From Lithospermum erythrorhizon (taxonomy: Eukaryota; Streptophyta; Magnoliopsida; Boraginales; Boraginaceae): a stretch of 64,000 bases of DNA. Made by a program: the position numbers and the translations under genes. This document shows, one piece after another, positions 1 through 11,110 of this stretch. The first letter of the stretch is position 1; each line of letters opens with the position of its first letter. The notes beneath the pieces were generated by a model. That model did no database searches, was not told where the DNA came from, and saw nothing but the letters and a program-made list of their open reading frames with translations. The stretch lies in NCBI GenBank assembly GCA_019722365.1, contig JADFUC010002391.1, positions 496,001-560,000 on the forward strand, written 5' to 3'.

Positions 1-3000
1 CCACCAATTCCCCACCCTCCATTATCACCCCTACCACCTTCAGCTTCATCATCATACACCCCCACCCCTACCAACCAACCACCTTAACAGCCACCCCCAC
101 ACATCTTCAAACCTGATCTCCTCCACCACCTCCTCCTCCTTCCCCTCTACGTCGCCGCCGATGTTGGAACTATGAGAATCCAACAGCCGACTCCACCATA
201 AGCTTCTGGAACACTTCCTTTTTCTCAACCATAAGCTTCTGCAACCCCATTTGAGATTTTCACTAAAAATCCATACAGATGCTTTCTTTTCTTTGTTTTT
301 TTTTTTCCAAATTAACACAGATTCTTGAAAACCACCCTCAAAAGTTACAAAATTTATTCTTGATTGGGTGATGGTGATTGAGGGGTATGGGGATGATGGT
401 TGTGTGTATTTATGTAAATCATTTTCATTTATTTTGAACCTTTGTCAAATATTAACAATCAAGAAGTGAAGATTTTAATTGTATAATTGTTATAATGAAT
501 TGTTGTTATTGCTTGAGCTTAAAGTAAAGGGGCGGTAGAAAGGAGATGGTGATGGGGGTAGAGAGTTGAGACCTTGGAAAGCTTTAATGTTGTTAGTGGG
601 ACGTAGGGGTTAAAGAGAGATAATTGCATCATTATTTGTAGAATTATAATCGACATCAATTCGACCTCGCTTGGTGATGTCAACTTTACCAAACCGTTAA
701 TATAACACTAATTTGGGATATTTACAAACGTAAAGAAAATAACGGCGAAATTAAATCGCATTATTGTAGTTTATTTTACCCGATTCCACCTTAACGCGAA
801 ATGACATTCACTAATTGCATCCACTAATAATATTAAGCGTAAGATTGGTTATACGACTCCAAGTTAATCCTATTCAACGGACCTTCAACCTGACGTTTTC
901 TCACACGAAACCGCAAAGATGCTTCCTCATATACGCTTCTCAATTCCCTACTTTTTTTACAACTTCACCAAGCACTAAGATAAACTCTCATACTCGTTAA
1001 TAAAATAAATTTTTCTATATTCTAAATCCTGGGAAGGCCGATTTCAACCACCATCGTGCTGGCCGATGTTTCCACACACATGTTAATACTCATAATACTT
1101 ATATAGACTACAAAGCACTTTGGCCTAAAAACCCAAATGTAGAAACCACAAGAAAAGCCTCAAACCGCCTAAATCGCTCACCAAGATTGCGGCCATCGGT
1201 ATCACGCTCAATCGCCTATTTGTAGAGACATTCACGCCTAATGAGACTTGATGACCTTTCTCGATGGCAAATCCCAAAAGGCCGAAAAATGGGTTATTGA
1301 GACTTTGGAGTAAAGGGGTTTCAAGAATCGGCTCAATTAGTTATTTTTATTTAAAAATTATCTCAAAAGCCTATTATATATTGAATTCCGATTTTACCCT
1401 TCATTCAAACTTGAAATCTGTTAGTTTTAACATTAAAAGTAGACGGAATTCTCAAAATGATCAGTACGAATAGTTCGAAGGGTACTATGATCGATTTTAA
1501 AAAGTTCGAGAGTCAAAATGGCTGATTTTAAAAGTGATAAATTTAGGAGTTTAACAATGATCAAGTGCATGAACATATGATATCATTAGGACAACATTTT
1601 TTTATCCTTCAAAAAACTGGGTAATAAGGTGGTGTTTGGTTCATGGGTGTCAGAGATTCTTTTCCCAAACCAGAGGCGTCGTGTCCTAGATCAGAACGCA
1701 CTAACTCTGTTAAGAAATAGCACATCTCATCTTCAGTCATCGACAAACACATAGGTCTACGGATTGGTCAAAAAGGATACGATTTCCTAAAACGCAAATC
1801 TTCTTTTCTGGATGGCTCCAAAAACTCAATCTACAAGAATCCAATGTGCACGTCGGTCTATATACGAAGTATTTATTTTCCTTCTGAATTTGAATACAGA
1901 GTACTTATCTATTTAAATAATCATTTAATAAAAATATTTCATCATACTTTCATTTATCAATATAATTTTTTATACTAAAATTGATTTTGTTTCATAATAT
2001 TTTTTTTGTTAATAATTTTTCTCTCTTCTTAAAAATTATATAATCAATAATTGTATTAATAAAATATTTATATTCTAAACATCAAATAAATAAAGATGGA
2101 TGGAGTAATATATTATTAACTTGAAAATAATGGGTTTTTAGCTCGAATTTCATTCAAGGTAATTAATTTACACTTTTCTTTAACAATCCTGAAATGATTT
2201 TTCATATGTACATACACCCTTAAAGAAATTTTCCATCTTCCATCACTCTGCACCAAGAAGGCCCAAATACTTGTTCCTAGACCCTAGTAGTTTAAACTTT
2301 AAAAAGAAATTATTGGATAACTCGATTAGTTGAAATACTTTAAATATTTTCATCTAACTGTAATTTAGAACATCGTTTTTAATAGATAATGTAATTAAAA
2401 ATGTCAAATGAAAAAGAAGCTCTTGAGCTTGACTAGGATAACAATTATTATTACATACATAATAATTGATTAAAAAAAAGAAATCTACAGAGGTAATTTC
2501 TATGATGACACATGTGGTATAGTTATCTAGTCTCAAATCTCAATAGAAGATGTTTACTCCGTAGTATTAATTGGGTTTAAGAGAAGTTCGCCATTAAGGA
2601 AAATCATTTGTATATAGAGGGTGTTTTGGCTAAGTTTATTTTTTCTATTAAAATCAATTTATTAGTTGATTTGATTAAAATAAAGTGTTTGAATATTATC
2701 GAACTTATAAGTAATTATAAATTATAAGTTAAAATGATATATTTTTGAAAAATTAGCCATTAGCTATTTTTTCCCCAATTTTTTTCTCCAAATATAAAGT
2801 AATTTGACCAATCAATTTATTTTATTATCCGATTCTTTTATATTTTAAAAAATTGATATAAACTTGAAGACACAAAGATAACACTTTATAGCAATTCATT
2901 ACATAAAAGTTATTACTTCTAGAACAATACAAGAAATCAAGTACATTAAAGTCTCAAAATAGTAGAACTTAAATTAAGCATCTAACTTCAGACTGGGTAA

Positions 3001-3090
3001 TGATTAAATCCTAATAAACCTCAAGCATCACATTTTCCACCAAACTCATCCCACATTTATTTATAATATTAATGCTATTTAGCAACATAA
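1..3090. other. Gene-free AT-rich spacer
   Basis: No gene is supported. Positions 1-180 are pyrimidine-rich with low-complexity CACC/TCC runs. The longest minus-strand frame there (52-318) is Lys/Trp/Gly-rich and matches no family I know. The stretch near 600-1300 is CG-richer and looks like an old, methylation-decayed repeat. An AT-rich block ends at about 2107 in a GGATGGAGTA motif like the end of a Stowaway MITE, but its left partner is not clear. A TACTCCGTA 9-mer lies at 2555-2563. The last 400 bases are plain AT-rich flank of the thaumatin-like gene. Confidence 0.6.
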
Positions 3091-3098
3091 TTTCGACA

Positions 3099-3851
3099 TT
3101 AGTGGCAGAAAATGATCTTAAGCTCACGTGGAGCAGAGCACTCATGCATGAGAGAAGGACTATCATGAGCATACGTGGTAGTCGCTGGACAAGCATGCTT
3201 AAAGAACTGAGAATAGCTTGAAGCCCTACATGTTTGTGCACTATTATAATGTCCTCTACAACAAAGTTCATCAGTCCCAAAGGCGGCGCAACCACTTTTG
3301 CAACCAACAACATGCCCAGTATGTGCCCGGACTTGCAACTTGGCTGGACACGTGGCAATAAGGTCAGCTTTGCATCCTACAACAGGGCATTGACCTTTGC
3401 CCTCATGAGGGGTAATAGTTAAGGGCACATTGAAGCCATCAACTAAGCTGACCCCATACGAGGAGAAATCTGCATGGCCATGGTGGAGGCTGAATTGGGC
3501 TAGAGTGACTGGAGGGACTGTACCAGCCCCTCTACACTCTAGCTTGCCACCGCAATCGCCGGTGGCACAAGTGAACTTGTTGTTGGTGTGGGTACACCAT
3601 GTTCTTGCCCAGACACGGCCGGACCAGTGGGTGGAGGGGGCGGCGAAGGAGCGGTGGGTGTTGGTGTTGAGAGCAAAGCCTCCGTTTTGGAGCTCTACAT
3701 GGCCTCCGTTTTGTTGGATGGCTGGCCATACTGTGAAGGGGCAGTGGTTTACCAGGGTTAAGATGAGGCCTGGGGTGGTGGCTTGGGAGAGGGTGGTGAG
3801 GAGGAGGACGAGGGAGAGAGGGAGGAGGAGGAACGTAGTGGAAAGGGCCAT
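3099..3851 (-). CDS. Thaumatin-like protein (PR-5/osmotin family), single exon
   Basis: A 250-residue secreted defence-type protein. Residues 1-24 form a signal peptide (hydrophobic LLL/LVLLL core, likely cut after SQA). The mature chain has the thaumatin signature around residues 86-106 (WC, FTCATGDCGG, EC), and the whole protein has 16 cysteines, the number expected for the eight disulfides of large thaumatin-like proteins. Family members bind or hydrolyse beta-glucans or perturb fungal membranes, acting in the apoplast or vacuole. Of the acidic-cleft (REDDD) positions, the usual Glu is Gln119 (TLAQF) and the usual first Asp before VSLVDG is Gly133. Asp138 and Asp194 remain. The chain ends FCH where FCP is usual. 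The ATG at 3851 is the only one that gives the signal peptide. A TATA box lies about 65 bp upstream, and an AATAAA-like signal (complement of 3057-3062) lies 37 bp past the stop. It is intact. Antisense and other-frame ORFs here are shadows. Confidence 0.96.
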   Translation of the reverse strand: MALSTTFLLLPLSLVLLLTTLSQATTPGLILTLVNHCPFTVWPAIQQNGGHVELQNGGFALNTNTHRSFAAPSTHWSGRVWARTWCTHTNNKFTCATGDCGGKLECRGAGTVPPVTLAQFSLHHGHADFSSYGVSLVDGFNVPLTITPHEGKGQCPVVGCKADLIATCPAKLQVRAHTGHVVGCKSGCAAFGTDELCCRGHYNSAQTCRASSYSQFFKHACPATTTYAHDSPSLMHECSAPRELKIIFCH

Positions 3852-3911
3852 GATTTGGTGGTAGTGTGAAATAGAGGAGGTTAGGTTGTATTTGTTGTAG
3901 AGGTGGTGGAT

Positions 3912-3922
3912 AATATATATAG
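3912..3922 (-). promoter_or_regulatory. TATA box of the thaumatin-like gene
   Basis: On the minus strand the sequence reads CTATATATATTA, about 65 bp upstream of the ATG at 3851. This is a typical plant TATA distance and the only good match in the proximal region. Confidence 0.6.
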
Positions 3923-5090
3923 AGGAGCGGGGAGGGGTGGTGTTTGAGGATAGAATTGTACAATATCAGAGAAATTTGATAAAAATCGTAATTTAGTTTT
4001 GATAATTTATATTGTAACACATACTTCGTAATTTTTTGAGTTACATAAATAAGTGTTTGTTTAATAAATTGCATACTAATATTATTTGTATAACTTATGT
4101 AATTTTATCAATTTTTTATTTAACTTTGATTTAGTTTGAAGGATTAAATGTACATCAATATAAACTTTGATGATTAAGTATTCATTATTTATGTATTTAT
4201 ATATTTTTTGTAACGGAGGATTAGCAATTATACTCGTCGAATGTGCAGGATATACCTAAGCACGTTAGGCAAGCCATGCATTTATATATCTGTGTTAGGC
4301 AAGCCGTGCATTTATATATCTGTGTTTCGGGGAAGTGTAGTTTGATAAAATGGAATAAAGATTTGACTGAATTACCCTTGGAGGGGTTTGTTCGGTGGCT
4401 TTATCTCTTTCTTTTTATTTAGTCTACAAATGTACCAGCAGCTATCAGCTTCTTGGTGTTTGCACATTTTGTTGCTTTGCCTTCTTTTACTGATTTCTCA
4501 CTGTAAGCTCTGTGCCTCTCTCTGTCCATCATCATCATGAGTTTATGACTGCCTATAAGCCATTATTTGAGGACTTTTCCCACAGAACTTTAAAGATACT
4601 CCGTATTATTTTAGATATTTTAGAAGATTCAGAATTTTGGTTTAAGGATATAAGTTGGGAGTTTTTTGGCTTGAAAATATACTTGACCTATTTGAAATGT
4701 GAAAAATATAATTTTATAGATATACGTACATACTTCTTCATACCAAGATAATTTTAAATATTGGGATTTGTCACTCTTTAATGTCTTTATAGAATGAAAA
4801 CATTTAAGCAGCAGTATACCAATAAGCAATTAGCAGATGAACATGTTATCTTTTATGAGTAATGTTGGTCGAAGCAAGCACGGCACGAGTTCATAGTTAG
4901 ATTAACGAAGAGCTAATCCTAATTTATTAACAAAATAAAAGTGTGAAAAAAGACGCATAGGTTAAAGGTAAAATATAAAGTTTCTTAAAAAGAAAAATGG
5001 CCACTTGATAAAAGAAAAAGTTGGAAAAGGGAAAAACATTGCTAGATTTACACGAGGAACTTCGTCTGTCCATCACTTATTTATCTTGCA
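3923..5090. other. Spacer upstream of the thaumatin-like gene
   Basis: No gene is seen. Short frames at 4512-4751 and 4629-4829 have no family character. The spacer contains the 30-bp tandem duplication at 4264-4323 and a TACTCCGTA 9-mer at 4597-4605. Confidence 0.5.
4264..4323. repeat. 30-bp tandem duplication, two copies
   Basis: The unit starts GTTAGGCAAGCC and ends ATATATCTGT. It occurs at 4264-4293 and again at 4294-4323 with one A/G mismatch. It lies about 410 bp upstream of the thaumatin-like ATG, so it could sit in the distal promoter. It looks like a recent slippage duplication. Confidence 0.9.
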
Positions 5091-5094
5091 CGGA

Positions 5095-6191
5095 GGAATA
5101 CGTGGTTACGTTCTCCGCATATGATGTGGCTACTAAATGGTGGAAACAAACCGACCGAACCGAATTCAAATCAAATATCATCGACTCGATTTTTACACAA
5201 GAGATTCTAATTGTGATTCCTCGAATCAATACTAAAATTAAGCTCGACCTGGATTCGATACCATTATATCTAGGTGCACAAACCGGGTTCGAACTGACCG
5301 GAATGTAACCGAAAATAACCTAAATTTTTGAACCGACGAACGAATTTCTATTTCGTTTGGCGTCAGAGAACCACAACTAATTTAGGTCTGGTCTTTTAAA
5401 AATAACCAACCGAATCGAACCGATTTATAAATTCTTACGTACATTTCAATTTTCATTTATTATCTTTTCGAGACCTTGTAGTATTTGCATGCATATTTAG
5501 CAGTCTAATTTATATTTAACTTATTCATTATCATAAATGGAATAGGATATATATAAATCTTCTAAAACTAATAATATGTAGAATACAAAATTATGTAAAA
5601 AGAGCCAGACGTTGTGATCGAATTCGCATGCATCAGAGTGTTAATTTTAAGTAAGCTCATTGAAATTATAATGGATTGGGATCTAGTCTTAGACATAATT
5701 TCAGCCAAAGACGATAGACCTCAAAAATTGTCTCAGAATCCCAAATCGAATCGAACCTATGAAACCGATCGAACGAATTGATTTAGGTTTGTCATATAAC
5801 CGATTTAAATAAAGCCTTTCTGGCTTGTCAAACCAACCGAAACGATCCATAATAATTCATTAATTTATCATATTAATTTATCTGTACTCGCTTATATGTT
5901 ATATTCGAGCTCGAAATCGAATTCTAATATACATATTTTCATATACGTTAATAAAATATATATTCAAATATTCGAATTCAAATCGAATATTCGATTCGAA
6001 TTCTAAATGAGCATATTCGAATTTTTTGAATCTAATTATAAGACATTCGTATTCGTTTACAAACTGAATGACAAAACCGGATTTGAATTCGATTTGTAGT
6101 CGAATAGTGAATATTCGAATCGAACTCGAATATTGAATATTCGGAGTTTGAACTCGAAATATTCAAAATATTCGATTTGTTTCCATCCCTA
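5095..6191. repeat. Decayed hAT-type non-autonomous element sequence
   Basis: The tract is rich in AACCGAACCGA and TTCGAATATTCGA words. It ends at 6180-6191 in TTTCCATCCCTA, whose complement TAGGGATGGAAA is identical to the left end of the well-preserved element at 18042. This suggests the same family. No matching left terminus or 8-bp target duplication was found, so the element is truncated or composite. The 95-codon plus frame at 5021-5308 reads through this material and is not considered a gene. Confidence 0.45.
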
Positions 6192-7700
6192 GATGCGAGA
6201 TAAGCGAAAAGACATTTATAATTTCTACTTATTTTTGATTACATTTATGATTTTCGAGTCATAAGTTTAAACAGAGCTCTTTAATTATATATTGAAAATT
6301 TAATACGGAGTAGGAAATAATATTATGCTAGATTATCAAAATTAATCCAACGACATCAACTTGTTTATATTTCTTAAAATAAGTATAAAAACTAACATAT
6401 AAATTAGTTCCTTCCAAATATTGAAAATGTTAGCTAAAATGAATTGAAGTAAATTAATAAATCCATCCTTTTCCTTTTTACCTAAACCAAATAGAGACTT
6501 GAATACATTGTGAGTCTTGATACACTTGATATCCAAAATGAATTATATGTGCACTCTTTAGATGCCTCATACCCGCTCGATACTTGTAAGGAGGGTTAAT
6601 CTTGGTGACTTAAGTTCAGACACCAGAAATGCTACATATTACTCCCTCCACCACCGACAAGCTGATTTTTTCAAATCGAACGCCGAAATAATAATTATTA
6701 ATTATTCTAAAAAATATAAAAATTTATATAATTAGATTTGTCTTTTAAAAATACTTTACAATATAATTTTTAATAATATAATTAAAGACACTAAAAGATT
6801 AAAATTTATCTCGATATACGAAAAATCAATTAAAATAGACGTGATGAAAAGATGTGCATACGAAGTCCTATCTTTTGGTGATTTTATTACCACCAGTGAC
6901 TAGACTATGTCTGGATTTGGGAAGACGTTGAAGACTTAAATAGTGGGCCAGAATTGGCAAGGACAGACCAATCATGAATTTCCCATTTCTGACTAGTCGT
7001 GTTCAATAATCTACCCACGAATATGTTCGGCGGCCAAGCCTTAATCCAATCATGACATCACCGTTAAAGAATTATCGCTCCTATCCTGCTCGGCGCCGCG
7101 GTAGCGGCCAACGCGCACTACTCGAATTAAAAACCAACTAACCAGCCAAGCTCATTAAGTGTAATTCGCTTATTTAATTAGTCTTATCAAACCAATTAAA
7201 ATAAACAATCATTAATATTTGATTGAGCTTAATGTCAAACAAGATAAACTCAACAAACTCAGCACTAATCTTATCAAGTTTAATTAAACAAGCTAGATTA
7301 ACAAGTTAATTAATTGATCTACCAAGTCAATTAATTCAGCTCTTCCAATTTATTTACATTACTCGTGTTTCATGTAATTATCCTTAATTATAATCGCTGG
7401 CCGACTACAATCAACTTCCCACCCTAACAGTTGCGCTTTTATTTCATACATAAATTTAACTCAACGTCATCAGACATGACCTTCAAAGCTCGCATAATAC
7501 AATGATAATAATATAATGTATCATTAATATAACGGTTACGCATTTAGATCTAAAGAATCCTAAGATAAATCCTCAGAGTTATCAAAGTAGAACCTACTAT
7601 AATATAACTACTGGCTGGCCTAATGTTCCGTTTATATAACCACATTCACTAAACTAAACGACCGTTACAACACCGTCATATCGTGACATAATAACGAAAA
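6192..7700. other. Gene-free spacer with repeat relics
   Basis: A TACGGAGTA 9-mer lies at 6304-6312. A Stowaway-like end (CTCCCTCC) lies near 6645, with AT-rich sequence to about 6850 and no convincing right end. The CG-rich patch around 7020-7130 looks like an old transposon. No coding frame is supported. Confidence 0.45.
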
Positions 7701-8400
7701 CCAATAACTATTGATTTCCAACATAAACGTGGTGACGTTGGATCAAACGTTACCACGTTTATTCAATGCAGAAAAATGTGGAAAGACATCATGGAGAGCT
7801 CTATAAAAGGGGGCAACACCATCCTTCATTTCTCACAACTCACAATCATTTCTAAGGAATTACAATACTCACAATCACTTTATAAGCAATTACAATACTA
7901 ATTACTTGTTTTTCGATCGAAGTCTAAGGATTCGATTGAAGTCTAAGGATTCTTTCTCAAGTCGTGGGTTTGCTCAAGGTAATCTACAATCTTACTCCCT
8001 CAGCTCTATCTCCTGGCTCGCATTATCTATCATCCTTTTTAAATCGTATATTTGTTCTTCTAAATTAGCTAAGATCAAACGTAATCTTGGTGAAAATGCA
8101 TAAAGTGATTTGGTAGCGCTTAGTATGTCTAATGATTATGTTAATTTAGGGAGACATTCAAAGGATTAGTAATCGAGGAGCCACTCACCTATCCACATCC
8201 CATGTTTGCCTCGACCGAAGTGGTCCTCCCATTTAATCATCCGATTGAGCTTTCTTGGAGTCAAATTTAACACCAACATGTTAGCAATAAGCTCGCGAGA
8301 CGAGGATGCAGATCCAGCATTTTGCGCCGGATGGATCGTCCGACGATGTTTGTGATATGTCACAATTTAGGCATGCCACTTACCTCAATTACTCACCCCT
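7700..8400 (+). repeat. LTR-like promoter region of a decayed retroelement
   Basis: A strong TATA box (CTATAAAAGG, 7801-7810) is followed by CAC/ACAATCA repeats typical of the R region of plant LTRs. Next comes a short direct repeat of AGTCTAAGGATTC within 7920-7951. No host coding sequence follows. The 65-codon frames at 7906-8103 (plus) and 8166-8363 (minus) have no recognisable domain. This may be a solo or broken LTR. Neither the second LTR nor gag-pol is seen nearby, so the call rests on style alone. Confidence 0.35.
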
Positions 8401-9560
8401 GGGCTGATCGCCGGGCATTTAATAAACGTTATATGATTTATTAACGAGGAGATGATGATCAAGAAACACAATGAGCGAACGTTGCTTTTGTTTCATGTTA
8501 TATACTTTCAAGTTTCAAACAATTATGGTTCCTTTTATTTTATGTCATGTACTTTAAGATTCGAATTTAGCTTTTATGTTACATTTTAAGATTTGAACAA
8601 TAATTATGTTACGCTGTTGTCGAAAATTTTAGGTCAGGTTGTCGCCTGTCGTAATTTCAATTCTATGTTAATTGTTAATTGTTAAGGGCGTTTATTTCTA
8701 TTGTATTACTTAACATGGCTGCCCAACTATGGCATTGCCCTAAAATTACAGTTACACAAATATAACATGTAATGTAGAACACTCTTTTACATTGCCTTAA
8801 CCACGACATCGCCTGGTCTCAAACGCCGCTAATTTTTACTGCACGCCACTTCACGTATCACAACACGATGAGAACACTTTAAGGCCTTAAACGACATCGC
8901 TTATTATTGTACTATGTCTTCTAATCACCTCGAGCCTAATACCCACCGAATATCGCGGGTTCTAATCGCCGAGTCCTAGGCTCCAATCCTTGGCCCCAGC
9001 CCATCTCACTTTAATGGATCGGGAGTCGCCCGCGCCCATCGAAAGCAATGATCCGAACTGAATAGGTGGGCTGGCCCCGGCGGCCTGGCTGGAACCGGCC
9101 CGTTAGACACGACTATGGTTTCATCCACGTTGCGAAGCTTGGCTGGCTCACATCATGTTAAGGGCCCATTACTATTGGAGCCTTGAGCTCGGTCGTAAGT
9201 TTCTAGTGGCCATGTGACCCACTTCATGTCTTATAAAGATTGTCCAATTTTAACCTATGATAATTTTTTTTTTCAATTTTCAATTTAAATATTTAATATT
9301 ACTATTGAATAATAATAATTGTGAAAAAGATCAGATGCTACAATAATTTATATATGTGGTACCGTTACAGTGTAGAAAGCATTCATGAAATAATTATGCA
9401 ATCAACTAGTATAGGTAATAAATTCCGAAGAGCACAATTTTTCAATTCATTGACAATTAGAAAGTTAGCCATCCAATCCCAAAAAGAAATAAAAGAACAA
9501 ATGCAATGCAACCCTTTTTAAAAAATAAAAAAGACACCGTACTAACGAGCAGCATAGCTC
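8400..9560. other. Spacer with a CG-richer repeat patch
   Basis: Positions 8800-9130 are clearly richer in C+G than the surroundings, with GGCCCCGGCGG-type words, which suggests an old transposable element. The remainder is AT-rich 3' flank of the WOX2 gene. No gene is supported. Confidence 0.4.
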
Positions 9561-9572
9561 AATTTCACAACT

Positions 9573-11018
9573 TTAAGCCTTCATTGAATCTTCAGCTGGT
9601 CTTGCATTGACATCCATGCAGAAAAAGTCAATGAATGGTCGATCATTACCAAAATCCCCACCTCCATTGATATAGTTATTTCCACTTGAACTTGATATAG
9701 GAATGGAAGTTGAAGGAATGGAAAAGTTATCGCTATTTGCTTGTAAATTTCCAGAGGGATGAAGAGGAAATAGAGGCAAGGTCTCTTGATCAAAATGATC
9801 TTTATTACTATTAAAGAACCCTTTTTCACAAATCTTGTTTTGCATTGATTGGGTTGATTCTTGATCCAGACAATTATAGAATGGTTTTGTATACAAACTG
9901 TTGTTGATGGCGGTCTTGGGGGACAATGGTCTTCTCTTATAGCTTCCTGGTATAAGTAGCTTTTGGTACCTTGAACGGCGGCATCCAAAATCGATTGGTG
10001 GCGATGGTGGTGGTATGAATAATGAAGGATGGCAAGCAACTGTGTGGGAACATACATATATTCGAAAAATTGTTACTTGATGATAAGCAAATGATCGTGT
10101 AACAAGACATGGAAAGTACATTTTAAATATTGTTGCCATATTGATAAAACAAGACAAAATACTACGTACTGATGAGAGTATATCAATTACCAAGTCATTC
10201 TTAATTTAGCTATATTCATGGAAGAAATTAATAGCGTTTTGAAATTGTTATTAATAGATGTGGATCAAGAAAAAAACAAATAATAATACATACAAGTACA
10301 CTAGCACATATAAGAACAAGAGAATTCTATAATAACATACACAAAGTCAGCATTCTCTATTTTATGGTCTAACAATATAGTACTTTGTTCTACTACGGCC
10401 TACGGGGTATGTGATTTCTTTCATGCAATGTAGTGTATACAATAACGTTGAATCTGAATATCTGATTATTAGTTTTAGTGATATTTTTTATAAACAAAAC
10501 TAAAATTAATCTTATTGGGGATACCAAAAAAATTATAACGAACAAAGATATCTCAAAAGTTAAAAAAATTAAATACTACTACTAGTCAACATTATATGCA
10601 TGCCCAAATTAAAAACAAGTTAACATAATACGGTAAATAAGGAATGAAATTAATGTGACAAGCAAGGGGATCGGAGAGACTATGACAAACCGTTGGGGTA
10701 AGTAGCAAAATGAGGAGGGACAGGAGGAGATTGATGAACCATAAACCGGTTCAATATTGCAATGTTATCTTGCTTTTGCTTCTGTCTTTGCCTTGCCTTG
10801 TGATTTTGAAACCAATAGAACACATTCTTTCCTTCAATATGGCCAAAAGCCCTTAGCTTACTAGTAATTTGTTGAATTTGTTCAGTACTAGGAGTCCTCA
10901 CTCCTTGCCTATACAAATTCTCAAGCAAATCTATTTGTTCTTTAGTAGGGTTCCACCTTGAACCCCCCGGTTCCATACTAGAACCGGACATATCCATGTT
11001 ATTATTACATGTCTCCAT
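9573..11018 (-). CDS. WOX2: WUSCHEL-related homeobox protein, WOX2 type, two exons
   Basis: Nuclear homeodomain transcription factor. In Arabidopsis, WOX2 patterns the apical embryo and early shoot. Exon 1 is 11018-10691 and exon 2 is 10039-9573. The 648-bp intron has donor GTTTGT and acceptor CACACAG, and the joined frame is 795 nt, giving 264 residues (Arabidopsis WOX2 is about 260). The homeodomain spans residues 20-83 with the WOX-type long loops and the [18 protein letters not shown] helix. The splice join gives the PN-V-A-C segment typical of WOX2 downstream of the homeodomain. The C-terminal half has the WUS box TLPLFP (196-201) and the acidic PFIDFF motif (244-249), both diagnostic of WOX2 rather than WOX1/3/4/5. 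The frame running up to 10193 is intron read-through. The coding sequence is intact. The intron holds only AT-rich sequence. Confidence 0.95.
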
Positions 11019-11102
11019 TTTGAAAGAGTCGTTCTATATTAAATGATATGATGATGAAGTGGGAAGGAACTCTTGGAGTGAAATTAGCATGAGTTTTATG
11101 GG

Positions 11103-11110
11103 TATTTATA
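11103..11110 (-). promoter_or_regulatory. TATA box of WOX2
   Basis: On the minus strand the sequence reads TATAAATA, about 85 bp upstream of the WOX2 ATG at 11018. It is the best core-promoter match in the proximal 200 bp. Confidence 0.55.

Noticed and set aside
52..318. 88-codon minus frame at the left window edge
   Set aside because: Low-complexity Lys/Trp/Glu/Gly composition made by pyrimidine-rich DNA. No start context, splice signals or family match.
3532..4074. 180-codon frame on the minus strand overlapping the thaumatin-like gene
   Set aside because: It is an out-of-frame shadow of the signal-peptide half of the thaumatin-like gene plus AT-rich upstream DNA. It is Pro/His-rich with no domain.
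9573..10193. 206-codon frame as a stand-alone protein
   Set aside because: Residues upstream of position 10039 are intron. The real exon 2 of WOX2 starts after CACACAG, and the join with exon 1 gives the conserved PN-V-A-C segment.
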